A stretch of DNA of 64,000 bases from Cryptomeria japonica. Taxonomy: Eukaryota; Streptophyta; Pinopsida; Cupressales; Cupressaceae. Under the pieces are notes generated by a model, which made no database searches, was not told the origin of the DNA, and worked only from the letters and a program-made list of their open reading frames with translations. Below, in pieces: positions 1-11,428 of the stretch; the first letter of the stretch is position 1, and every line of letters begins with the position of its first letter. Location of the stretch: assembly GCF_030272615.1 (NCBI RefSeq), contig NC_081408.1, positions 400,241,889-400,305,888 on the forward strand. The letters are read 5' to 3'. Position numbers and translations under genes: made by a program.

Positions 1-2040
1 TACATATTATCCTCTCCTCAGTTCAGTTTGTATCTATCCATGTGTTGATAGGAGGTTTTTATTACTATCTGCATTTGGAGTATTTATACACTGCTGCATT
101 TGGGTTAGATGTTAATGTGTGTACTTCTTAAGGATTGCAGAAGAATTTTTCAAGTGGCAGCATATGTAAACAATTTTTTCATGATTTGGATACTCACTCA
201 CGAATCGGCTTAATTATATGGGCATGATATTAAAATTCATCATCGGTTTCATTTGCTTGAGATATACATGTCATCCTCCTCTTGGGTCAGATTATTTTTA
301 CATCACATGTGTAAACTGTCGATGCTTACATATGGGGTGTTGGTATATTTGTTTCATGTAGAAGGATGGGGTGTATATCCTGGGCGCTACGGGTTAATTG
401 GTTTCTTTGTGGCTTATGAAAGTTTGCTCTAATGTTTTCAAATGTTTTTCTATTTTCAAGTCGGGGAGAGATTTTCTAAGTTTGGTTTTCCAATATTGAT
501 TTGACCTTGTGTCTTGTCAGTAATATCGTCATTTATTATGTGTTTTGGTTGTGGCATGTGGGTTTGGTGTAGTCCTTATCTCTAGCCCTTCATTATTTTT
601 TTGCATGCTTTCATCTCCTCAAGCTATCAGCACATTTCTAAGGTTTTATTTTTTGATGCAAATATCATTGTGTTGGCCACCTTGTGCTTGTCTGGGTCTG
701 ATAGATTTGGCTTACAAATTATTTATTTTTATATTGATAGTATCCTTACTTATGGGATAATCACTTATGGGTTTTAGTGGAAGGCTTTTGCATTCATGCG
801 AATTAATTCAAGCATGCTTCAAATGGATTTTTTTAGTATCTTTATGGGAAATTCAGGACATTTTCTCTTTCAAATACATTTCTCTATCATTTTCAAAAAT
901 CAGTCCCTTGTTTATTTCTAGTTTTCGGTGCTCTTCATTCTGCAAATGCCTTCCTCTCTGCTTGTTGGAGTTTATAGAGTGGTTTTAGAAGCTCGATCAT
1001 TGGGGGAAGAAGATGCAATTGAGGAGAATTCTGTTAAACTTGACAAGGTTTTCAATCTGTTTACTCCTCGATGGACTTTGAGTTTCGCAGGCTTTTGGGA
1101 TGTCGGTGGTTACAAGTTGGTCGTCAAGTTTCTTATGATGAGCTTCTCTCTTGTTTTCTTACTATTTGTTTTGATGTTTTGCTCGATATGGATTTGGTTC
1201 GCCTCTTGGTATCCACGTTTATCTTCCAGACAATGTGCAATTGGGAGTTGGTCTCTCCTGCATTGGCTAGTTATCAGTTTGATATGGGTTCTTTTTATTA
1301 TGAGGGTTTTCTTCCTCGCCATGAGCTTTTGGCTAATGGTTGGTCTGGTCATTTGCTTCATCAGTTATGTATGGGATTGATATGAAATTCCTTGGAAAAT
1401 ACTAGAGCCTCTATGGATTTTTTGTTGTACTTGGCTCCTGACCATTATGTGGATAAAGCATGGGTTATTTTTCAGGCTTTACATTCATTAATCTCTTTGG
1501 GATATTTATGCTCTGCTCCTACTTGCATGGCGTTCCCTCTATGGGTGATTCCACCTCCGTTCTCTTCTCATGAGCCATCGGATGAGAGCTCTAGTACCTA
1601 GTTTTTGGACAACTAACATATTTTCTCTTTTGTAGCTGGTAGTATGGTTTTTTGCAGGAATGAAGGCTACATGGTTTCTTTTTGGTTCGAAAGGGTTAGC
1701 TATGGTCCTGACAGAGAATTTACTCTTATTCATCTGTCTTGTTGGTTCTTCATGTTCATCTCTTCTTCGATTGGAGTAATTCTGATTTGAAGTTGTCCTA
1801 TGGGACTTTTGTAAAAAATATCAGAAATAGGAGGGTGGGAGTTTCATCAGTATGTATATTGTAAAGGGTACTGTATATGTCTGTTAAGTCTAAATATGGC
1901 TACAATCGGAGGTTTTCTTGCAGGTTCTTTCCTACCAGTATGCCATGTCTGAACCCGATGTAAACTCTTTATCATTAATATATAGTTCAGTGGATTTTCC
2001 ACTTTTATTTTTTTTAAAAAAATTAGATAATTCAATAAAT
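1..2040. other. Unassigned T-rich region with decayed open frames
   Basis: No family is recognised here. The plus strand is T-rich and has overlapping short open frames between about 545 and 1600, none with a motif I know. The frame at 1071-1385 contains a run with aromatic residues and no obvious membrane periodicity. A short tail around 1925-1990 (AATATATAG followed by a T-run) could be the 3' end of an old retroelement, but there is no terminal repeat or target duplication to support it. Treat it as unannotated repeat-like sequence. Confidence 0.3.
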
Positions 2041-2568
2041 CAAATCACTAAGAACACTAATTATTAAATAAAATGTCAATTAAATGTTAATTAAACAAAA
2101 ATCGTTAAATCGTCATAAATTAAAATAACACTACCACTAGAAAAAAAATCATAAATTATTATCAAATATTTACTCAATCGAAATAAATCATTTATCGCCA
2201 ATTATTAAGTAAAATCAATCCATCACTAAATCAATAAATCACGATTAAATAGATTAAAATAAGTAATCTATTACTATAGTCAATAAATCACAATTTAAAT
2301 AAATTAAATTAAATAAATAATCAACTCACCATGCCACATACTCACAAATCACGACGACCGACTCGACATGGCAAAATTCGCCAAGACTAACGACAAATAC
2401 TTAATGACAACCTAGACCTAGAGTGTGGGAAGGGAACTAGTGACACCTTCGAACCACATATTTTCTATCGGGAAGAGACACGCTTGCACCTGTAAAGCCA
2501 GGGGAGCTCGCACCCAGTTGCTCGGGAGGAATGAATGTTTTAGTACCTGCAACCACAACGAAGATACA

Positions 2569-2626
<58 letters not shown>

Positions 2627-3069
2627 AGATAGGAAGGTGGAGGGATATCGCAACGACACATCTCGCTCGCAATGAGTGATGTGACGTTGGTCCCCCCCCA
2701 TAAAGACAGTCAAACAATATCCATACAGTGAACATATAACTCATGAAACATCACATCATAAGTTAATCAAACTAGGGTTAGTATGTTCATTCCAAATGAA
2801 GCATGATCCATAAAAACTATCAAAGAACATGATAACCAAAATGCCATTACTAACAATCTAGGAATCATAACTAGTCATGAGCACAGTCAATAACATCAAT
2901 AGTATAAGGTCATGTAATGTCTATCATCAAAATCATCATCTGGGAATATAAATAGTCATAATCAATATCCATGCATCACATAAATCAAATCATATCCATC
3001 ACACAAAATAGAGGTTTGATCAAGTCAATCCAAAATGAAACAAGAGTCTTCTCAAGAGTGAGCACTACA
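2041..3069. other. AT-rich spacer left of the E0 LTR
   Basis: Positions 2041-2330 are very AT-rich, with many short words built from ATTAAAT and AATCA. Positions 2335-2700 are more mixed and hold a TA microsatellite. Positions 2700-3069 show no coding signal. Homology to the 3' LTR of E0 starts only at about 3070, so this stretch replaced or was joined to the left part of the 5' LTR. Confidence 0.4.
2574..2624. repeat. (TA)n microsatellite
   Basis: An uninterrupted run of about 25 AT/TA dinucleotides, 51 bp. Open frames running through it on both strands (alternating Tyr and Ile) are artefacts of the repeat. Confidence 0.95.
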
Positions 3070-3926
3070 AGATCTCTAGTTCATTTTTTATTTGAAGAAT
3101 TTGCATTTACATTTACAACCATTTAGGGTTTTCTCTCCAAAGCATAGGGTAGAACTTTAGATTCTTTATTACTCTCATTTAGGATCTTGCATACACACAA
3201 GATTCTTGTGCACACACTTTGAATTCATTATCAATTATTTGTGGAGGTGAAAACCACCAAAACAAGGGGTTTAACTAAGTCAAAACCCTATATAGCCACC
3301 TAGACACCCTTTTTCAAGTGCAGGTGCAGGTATAGGAATTCGGCAGACGTGATTTTTTGGACCAGCAGAAGACATAGATACAGTCTAAGTGCCAGAATTT
3401 GATCTCAGATTACAAATACCAGGGAATGGCACCCTAGAACAGGACCAGGGTAGGGCATGGCACCCTGGTCCCCAGGGTTTTGCAGCTTTCTGTGTCAGAT
3501 CTGCATCTCAGACCCTGAGTACCTCAAATCTAGATTTTCAACTTTTTGTCAGCATAAGGACCAAGGTTCCTGATGCCCTGGTGCTACCTAATCTTCATTA
3601 GATTTCAACAACAGGTGCACCTCTGAGTCCATTTTTTAGTCCTTCCTTCAGTATCTCAATTTCAGTTTAGACAAAATCTACATTTTCATTTTATGTGTGC
3701 TACATTTCTCATCTCCTAGCATAGTTGATTGTGGCATCATATTTTGCGAACCTACTCTTCATTACAACAAAGGAATAGAAACTCTAAGAGATATTCCTTC
3801 ACTTTTTCTCTTCCCTACAAGAAGTAGTCAAAGTGAGATATCTCCCTAGGCTATTTCGTATTCCACTATGTGTACATGAGAGTGGGATTAGGTCTTAGTT
3901 ACTTGGTTCCATTTTTATGTATCACA
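3070..3926 (+). repeat. E0 5' LTR, left-truncated
   Basis: The segment from about 3070 to 3436 aligns with 51570-51939, the 3' LTR of E0, sharing for example the GTGGAGGTG-AAACCACC word and the 'accctatatagccacc' block (a plausible TATA region). It ends at ATCACA (3926), four bases before a primer-binding-site-like sequence. The first ~820 bp expected from the 3' LTR are missing, so the left border at 3070 is a break and not an LTR end. By adding parts of both copies, the full LTR was roughly 1.7 kb. Confidence 0.7.
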
Positions 3927-3929
3927 TTT

Positions 3930-3947
3930 TGGTGAACCCGACGTGAA
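3930..3947 (+). promoter_or_regulatory. Candidate primer-binding site of E0
   Basis: TGGTGAACCCGACGTGAA follows the LTR end after TTTT. It starts with TGG, as expected for pairing with the CCA end of a tRNA. The tRNA species was not identified. Confidence 0.55.
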
Positions 3948-4063
3948 TCCAACCTTCTTTAAATTTGCATTTCCTAGTTAAATCTAGTTATTGCACCTTT
4001 CCTTTCATTCAAAAACATAAAAAAAAAAAAAAAGTACATTGTATACATTGTGTGTTTTAAGTT

Positions 4064-4878
4064 TTGTATGCATTCTCCATTTCAAAAATGTCAAATCTTT
4101 ATTTGCAAGACTTTAATTCCTTTGATAATGCATTTTCTTATGATGATTATGAGTTTAGTAAAGAAGAACTAGATGAGGCTCTTGACGAGTTTATATACCC
4201 TAAACCTTCTAAACCTACATTTTGCCAAAAGCTAATCAACCTTGTTACTATGCCATTTCGTAATGAACACATTCCTATCAAATCCTCCTCTAAATCTAGT
4301 AACATGGTGGTTTATAAAAATCCCCTTTATGAGGACTATCTCCTTTTGAATCTAAAGATAAGCCATTTAATATATATTATCATGATATGTTGGATGATTC
4401 TCTTGATGATTTTATGTCTTTTCCAACCTCTTCAAACAAAGATCACACGTATAAAATATTGATCAACATGATAAATGTGAATGAACATAGCAAACCTCTT
4501 TTTGTGGTTCAAGGTGCTTCCCCTTCTTCAACATCACAACCTCTTAATAATCCTCTCTTTACGATTCAAGGTGGCTATGGTAATGATCCTTTTTACACTC
4601 CTAGTAAATCCGTTATCATGAAGCAAAGAGGATATCCCACTAAGAGTCCTTATGAGTATGCTAAACAAATAACTAGAGAGAGTTATCACTCGGTTGCTCA
4701 TACCTATAACACACAAAACAATAGGCAATCTAATTCTCCTCTGGTTATTCCAAATTCACTTCCTAATCCTCAATCCATTCCTCTTCAAGCACCTCATATC
4801 TCACAAGCTCTTGGTAAGAAGTATGATCTCATTAAGCAACTTAAGGCCACTCCTGCCAAGATCTCCTTTGGGATCTGA
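4064..4878 (+). pseudogene. E0 gag-like N-terminal ORF, frameshifted
   Basis: Two overlapping frames (4064-4462 and 4387-4878) form one interrupted reading frame. The first part is acidic (SKEELDEALDEF) and the second is rich in Ser, Pro, Asn and Gln. It sits between the primer-binding site and protease, where gag belongs. I see neither a clear retroviral-type capsid domain nor a CCHC zinc knuckle, and the space between LTR and protease is only about 1 kb. Either most of gag has been deleted or this family has an unusual short gag. It would have made the structural particle protein; as it stands it is a remnant. Confidence 0.5.
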
Positions 4879-4904
4879 TTCAAACCTCTTCAATATATCA
4901 TGGA

Positions 4905-5384
4905 ATGTTACAAGATGCCTTAAAAACTTTGAATGTTCCACCAATAGTGACATTCAACAACATGGCGTCCTTGATTAACTCAATGACAACACCTAAAGCT
5001 CAAATTGTACTCACCCAAGATGAGTTACCTCCTTGTGAATCTCAATACCAATATGATCCTCTTATGATTGTTGTTCTTATCAATGGAAATGCTATAAGAT
5101 GGACCCTTGTGGATATTGGCTTTGGCCTTAATGTTTGTAGAGTTAACTTGTTGCATAAGGTCAACGTGAACACTTCTCTCATCAAACATGATTCTCTTAC
5201 TATATATGGCTTTGATAATGTGGCTAGGTATTTATTAGGTATCATAACCTTGCATGTTAAGGTAGGACAGGTTACCTTATCTACACCTATTCATATCATA
5301 CCTGATAATTTGACCTACAATTTTTTGTTAGGAAGACCTTGGATTCATAACATGCAATATGTTCCTTCTAATTTGCATAGGTAA
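4905..5384 (+). pseudogene. E0 retropepsin-type protease
   Basis: This aspartic protease domain would have cut the Gag-Pol polyprotein. The fold is recognisable from the active-site strand TLVDIGFGLNV, where the usual D-S-G is D-I-G (catalytic Asp kept, Ser lost), from the flap-side run SLTIYGFDN, and from the C-terminal LLGRPWIHNM typical of plant Ty3 proteases. The frame ends at a stop just after LLGRPWIH, but the same frame continues as linker with scattered stops. The altered triad suggests an inactive enzyme. Confidence 0.8.
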
Positions 5385-6121
5385 GTCAAGTTCATTTATA
5401 ATAACAAGATGTATACCTTGTTTTCTGATACCAATATCTAGGATTGTTTACAAACATCTGCTTCTAAGTATTCCTCTACTAATTCCTCTCCAACTACTTT
5501 TGAAGTCCCTTCCTGCCTTCTTCTCCTAGCACTTCCTTTTTCTTCCAATACTCCTATTCCTCCTAGTAATCCTGAGAGTCTTGAAAAGGATTCTTCTCAA
5601 TCCGAATCTCCTCCTGATGATGTCTTTTCCCCCTAAAAGATACTCTTGGATGATGATTGGGGATGTTTAGACTTTAACCCTACCTTTGTAGGAGAATTAA
5701 AAATCCCTCCAAGAGAATCTAAGGTCGAAAAGAAGAAGGACAAGGATGAACCTAAAAAGTGATCCACTTTGTCTAAACCATTAAGTAACATTTTTGTGGT
5801 TGCTTCCAATTCTAAACCTTCACCTTTTTCTAATCCAACTGATTTTGACATTCAAACTCATGAAAATACTCCTTCGCTTACTGAAATGGCTAACTTGTAT
5901 GGTCCCAGTTTCCATATCTTCGCTAAGAGTGGATATAACAACAATGGTTGTGGTTCTCAAGAACAACGGATCAAAGATCCTATAGAAAGTAATTTTAATG
6001 AGACATATTTTGGACTTGGATACAATCACCTTGTTGAGCATTATATTTATAATCATAATAATCCTTGATTTCATGTTGAAGCTACAAAAAATTTCTTAAA
6101 AAAAATGATGACTAAGTATAC
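5385..6121 (+). pseudogene. E0 protease-RT linker, decayed
   Basis: This continues in the protease frame with several stops. It is Ser/Pro-rich (5460-5630), then acidic and Lys-rich (about 5640-5760), then an open stretch (5769-6068) ending near EHYIYNHNNP, followed by a stop and FHVEATKNFLKKMMTKY. The last ~83 bp recur at 20303-20387 with about 10% divergence. Sequence after about 6121 belongs to the F1 spacer. In related elements this linker leads to the RT domain, which here lies 20 kb further on at 26119. Confidence 0.6.
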
Positions 6122-7150
6122 CATTAAGAAATTCTATAGAAACCTTTGAACTTTCATTGACATTAGGTTCACAACTCTCATCAGCCAAATTTGACCATCA
6201 AGTGAGCAAAATAAACTCTCACCGAAAAGATATATTTGTTGTATCAAAGAAATTGATAAATGTTTCCATGATAATATGAACCATCAAAGGGATTCTGGCC
6301 GCGATAAGACTCAAAAGGGACTCACCAAAGTCATTTTTTCTATCAAAAAATGTATTGAAGTGCCATCAATGATACTATTTTGAAGAGATATGAGTTTCAA
6401 AGAACCAATAAAGAATTAGGCCGACATCTAAAGTCTTATCAATACAGTAAAATATCATTGATGCAAGCTAGTCATCGAAGGAAGGTTTTTTGCTCTTGGC
6501 GAAATGAAAAGTTTCATCGACACAGTGATATCGAGAAAATTATGGATGTCACTCATCGATGAATTGTCATCGATAGGACACAAGCATCGGATAAACTATT
6601 TCAAGGTATAACAATGGGGCGGATCTCATCGAAAAGTAAAGTTTCAATGAAACAACGAAGGCTCACATCGAAGTTGACTACTCGGACTAAAATGAATTGG
6701 ACCCATTTTGATGAAAAATGATGACTCGATGAAAACATAAAGCACAATAGCGATAAAAATATTTTCATCAAAACAAAAGTGAGTTCGATGAAAGGAGACC
6801 TTTCGATAAGAAAGAAAGGGACACTGTCGAAGAACATAGTTTCATTGAAGTAAATAGTAAAATCATGTTGCAACTGAGCATCGAAGAAAGGGAAAAGGAA
6901 CTGTTAGAGTAAGCAATTTCTTGCTGCTATGAAATCATTTGAGTTAAATGAAGTCCCATCATACTAAATTCAAAACATGACTTCATGTCCATTACATAAT
7001 AGGTGGATATAACTGATGAAACTACTACAAAATTCTAATAAAATGACAAGGAAGAGGACAATTCAGACAACGTTGGATAGAAACATCCACAAAGAGTCTT
7101 CAAAAAATCAAAAGGTCAAAAGCTCCAAGTAAGTTCCCTATTTCTGAGCT
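6122..7150 (+). repeat. F1 spacer with CATCGA-type degenerate repeats
   Basis: Between about 6140 and 6900 the words ATCGA, CATCGAAG, CATCGATGA and TCATCGA recur every 20-60 bp on an AG-rich background. This looks like an eroded tandem array. It lies immediately upstream of accessory ORF copy A. Copies B and D have a comparable but differently worded spacer upstream. Tat and Ogre elements are known for hypervariable, tandem-repeat-prone 3' regions, which fits. No protein coding was recognised. Confidence 0.6.
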
Positions 7151-7161
7151 TTGTAATTATA

Positions 7162-10100
7162 ATGGAAGCTACTTCGTCTAATAAAACCAGGGCTAGGAAA
7201 CCTAGGGAAACCCAGTCTGTAGAAGAAAATCCAAAGAGGTAGAAGAAGGAAGGTCGCCCATTAGACCAGTTCCCTGCCTCGAGCCATCGGTCCAAAAAGA
7301 TTAAAATAGATGATGAAGTCTTGGAGGATAGATTTGAAAATTTGGGAGACATTTGGACAGAGATTAGAGGGCATGAATTGTTCATTTTTGGATATGTGCG
7401 AAGGAATTCTCCAGAGCCTATGAATAACTTGTGGAGATTGAACCTGAGGAAATTGGCAGTACTCAATGTTTTTGTAAACATTGAACTTATGAAATCTCAA
7501 GCCAACAATTATGACCCCAGGACGAAAACCATATATGATTATATGGGGAAACCAAAAGTGTCCATCACTAAGGAAGTTATAGAAAGTGTATTTGACTTAG
7601 ATTGGGGATTTGAAGAAAAGATAGATACTAGTAAGCTTAGTCAGGAGTATTTTAATATGGAAGATATATATAAGAGATGGAGACTCCCTATCCATATACC
7701 AAAAGTTGCAGGATCAATAGTGCCATTCGGTGAAGGAGATAAAGCTCCCTTTAATGTTAACCTTTTTTACCCCTATTTCAAGTACACATATTATTGTGTA
7801 GCCTAGATCTTAGGAGTGGAAGCCCCCCACTTGATGGATATAATGGCTATGATAATTTGTGTAGATTTGCAATCAAAGGACCCTAGGGCATTCGATTTTG
7901 CTGATTATTTATTTGAAGCCATGAATCATTGCTTGGAGAAGTTGAAAGGAGAAATGATGAATGTTCACTTAAAATATCACTCTTTTCTCATGCATATATT
8001 ACTCTGTATTGGACAAGATAAAGGATTGTGACCGGACGGGTTATGTGTCAGGGGTTATGATAAAGTTGGAGTGAGGAAGCCTGTGCAGTTATGGTTATCT
8101 TCGTGGAACCATAGATACAACAATAGTCAGTATTGGCATTTTGAAGAATTATTCATTAAGACACTGTATAGATTGCTAGGTTATCCATGTGATCATTCTA
8201 TATCTCCATAAATTCATAGATTTCTCAGGCCAAAAGAGTTATGTGAAGACACTCCAATTACACATAATTGGGGAGATTGGTATTGTTTTCTGGATTATAC
8301 TCAGATAAGGGTGTATGGGTTTGAAGGAAAGCCCTATTTGTTGCCTATTAAAGTGCCTAATAGAGTAGCTTGCCTTGAGATTATCAGGCAATTATCAATA
8401 GCCAGTTCTAAACACTTGATAGATCGTAGGAAACAATCCATAGTGCTTGGGTTACTGGCTTTTTTCAGACTGTATTATTAAAAGTTCAAAGAGCTATGGT
8501 TTATTACAGAATAAATTGTGTTATAATTGATGGTGGAAGGTGATACTAGATCAAAATTTGACCTGGAAGGCTATATGAGAGAAGAAAAAGCATCACCTAA
8601 GGGCTGGAAAGCATGTTCCATTGATACCTAATGATTTCATCATAAATGTGGAAAGGCAAGAAGCTATAGAGAGAAGAACGAAATATGACAGAATATCCAG
8701 AGCCTACGAATGGAAGCTTAGTAGAGGAAAAATTAATGAGGATATTATGCAGGGGATAGATGACCCCTTAGTTAAAACTAATAAACTTATGCGACATGAA
8801 TTGGAGATTCTAGATGGTGTCCCTATGGATGTTTTTAGGGACAGGAAACAAGATGTTAGGGATACAGAGCCTTTGGCACACATGTATCCCCAATCTATTT
8901 CTGAGTTTATGCCCATTGACTCACCAAGAGAAGAGTATCCACCTAGATATGAACGCGACATGTAGATGAATCTGGCAACTGGCTAGTATGATGTCCAAGA
9001 GATCAATGATGTCAAGTTGCTGGAACATGAAGAATTCATTTCAGACAATGACTTTATTCATACCGAAAAAAGGAGAAATGATGAATGTTCACTTAAAATA
9101 TTACTCTTTTCTCATGCATATATTACTCTATATTGGACAAGATAAAGGATTAAGACCGGATGGGTTATGTGTCAGGGCTTATGATAAAGCTGGAGTGAGG
9201 AAGCCTATGCAGTTAAGGTTATCTTCGTGGGACCAGAGATACAACAATAATCAGTATTGGCATTTTTAAGAATTCTTCGTTAAGACATGGTATAGATTGC
9301 TAGGTTGTCCATGTGATCATTCTATATCTCCAGAAATTCAGAGATTTTTCAGGCCAAAAGAGTTATGTGAACACATAATTTGGGAGATTGGTTTTGTTTT
9401 ATGGATTATACTCAGATAAGAGTGTATGGGTTTGAAGAAAAGCCCTATTTGTTGCCTATTACAATGCCTAATAGAGTAGCTTGCCTTGAGATTATCAGGC
9501 AATTATCAATAGCTAGTGCTAAACACTTGACAGATCATGGGAAACAATCCATAGTGCCTGGGTTACTGGTTTTTGCAGACTTTATTGTTAAAAGTTCAAA
9601 GAGCTATGATTTATTGTAGAATAAATTGGGTTATTATAAGATGGTGGAAGGTGAGCCTAGATCAAAATTTGACCCCAAAGGCTATATGAGAGAAGAAAAA
9701 ACATCACAGAAGCTAAGGGCTAGAGAGCCTATTCCATTGATGCCTGATGATTTCATCATAAATGTGGAAAGGCAAGAAGCTATAGAGAGAAGAATGAAAT
9801 ATGACAAAATATCTAGAGCCTATGAATGGAAGCTTAGTAGAGGAAAAATTAATGAGGATATTATGCAGGGCATAGATGACCCCTTAGTTAAAGTTAATAA
9901 ACTTATGGGACATGAATTGGAGATTCTAGATGGTGTCCCTATGTATATTTTCAGGGACAGGAAACAAGATGTTAGGGATACAGAGCCTTTGGCACACATG
10001 TCTCCCCAGTCTATTTTTGAGTTTATGCCTATTGATTCACCAAGAGAAGAGTATCCACCTGGATATGAACGCGACATGCAGATGAATTTGGAAAATAGCC

Positions 10101-11428
10101 AGTATGATGTCCAAGAGATCAATGATGTTAGGATGTTGGAACATGAATAATTCCTTTCAGACAATGAATTTATTCATACCAAAGAATTTAACAAATTTAT
10201 ATGCCGGTACAAAGGGACATTAGTCAGAGCCAGTACAAAAGGGAAGACTGAGGAAGAGATGCTCAAAATACTGCAGGGAGAAATAGACCAAGCCATGGAG
10301 GAAATGATGCCTGGAAGGGGAAGGCTATTACTTAAAGATGTTGGGGTGTTGATATACTTAGGATGGGACATGAGATCTTCTTTGTTGTTTGATAGTTTTC
10401 TGAAGAAACAGGGGCCTGATAAGCACATTATGCCAGATGAAGTTGATAATATTTTCATGGGGTCAGGATACGATCTTGATCAAAAGGCTCTTATGTTGTG
10501 GGCTTTGTACCCTAAAGAAAAAAGGCCCTTACTTGTTGACACTAATGAGGCCTTTGGACATTTAATGATCCAACAAGCTGGTAAAAATGATCCTAGGATC
10601 AGTGCCAAACTAAATTTGGATGTGGTGAAGCTTAATCAAGATCAAACTGAATTTCTAGTCAGGGATAATTGCATCTACAAAGGTTTGTATGAAAAGGCCA
10701 ATGAGGAAGCACAACAGTTACAAGAAAGACTACTATAGAAAATCTATGCTCCACGCATTGATGATCTAGGTATAACACTTGAGACTGACTGAAAAGTCAT
10801 GGATGTTCTAATAGACACTATCTGCTAGAAGACTAAAAGTGAGAAATTGGTTAAACAAGTAGAGAGTGTTCGACAGAAAATGGATAAACTGGTTAATGAT
10901 ATCATTGAACACAGGTTCAGAGCCATGCTAACACATGCAGATCAATATTGGAAAGTGTATACTGGGACTTTCAAGGCTCTAAGGGAGCATGAAAGATTAA
11001 AGAAATGATTGCAAGAGGTAATGAACAATGTTAATACCATGACACCTGAAGAGAGAGAAGAAGGGACAACATACTTGAAGGAACATGAAAAATATGCAGA
11101 TACGTTGAACAAAAACCTACAAGCATTGGATGATGGGAACACCTCACGAATGCCAACAATCTACAAGGAGGGGGAGTTGATATCGTTAGAACAATGGTAA
11201 AATGAGCTTTCTAGCATCATGGAGCGAGCCATTTCAGGATTGGATCGGGATAAAGATTTGGCCCCCTCTATCAACTAGATAATATTTGAGTACATTTCAT
11301 TAGGGGAATTGTTGAAGAAGCAAAACATTGATATCAGAGGCTACAAAGAGGATGATTACATAAATCATTTTGGAATGCTTAATATATTTTTATTTAACTT
11401 TGTTAAGAACATACAACCTGGTTGTTAA
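7162..11428 (+). pseudogene. Accessory ORF (aORF) copy A, internally duplicated
   Basis: An accessory protein of a Tat-like element, broken by stops and frameshifts. It starts at an ATG giving MEATSSNKTRARK, a basic, possibly nuclear-targeting N-terminus matching MEASSSTRKKRAAK of copy B. Conserved blocks: RGHELFIFGYVRR, the LAVLNVFVNIEL run, ITKEVIESVFDLDW, then PRAFDFADYLFEAMNH and YHSFLMHILL (7820-8030). These are followed by a middle region (from 8620 and again from 9626), the block LLLKDVGVLIYLGWDMRSSL (10320-10390), a heptad-like C-terminal half and the end IFLFNFVKNIQ. The N-terminal half loosely resembles plant mobile-domain or 'putative plant transposon protein' families, but I cannot assign it firmly. 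A 1.12-kb internal tandem duplication is described separately. Its role in the element is unknown. Confidence 0.65.
7948..10190 (+). repeat. 1,124-bp tandem duplication inside aORF copy A
   Basis: 7948-9071 and 9072-10190 are direct copies; the shared start word is GGAGAAATGATGAATG at 7948 and 9072. They differ by scattered substitutions and short indels. The first copy carries extra stops (for example around 8034 and 8470-8530), so the second copy is the better preserved. The junction at 9071/9072 lies in an A-run. The duplication repeats the middle third of the protein. Confidence 0.85.

Noticed and set aside
2418-2744. Long open frames with Tyr-Ile runs on both strands
   Set aside because: They are produced by the TA microsatellite at 2574-2624 and have no coding context.
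3063-3071. CACTACAA as a possible CACTA terminus beside the E0 LTR break
   Set aside because: No matching inverted end or subterminal repeats. A short word like this is expected by chance.
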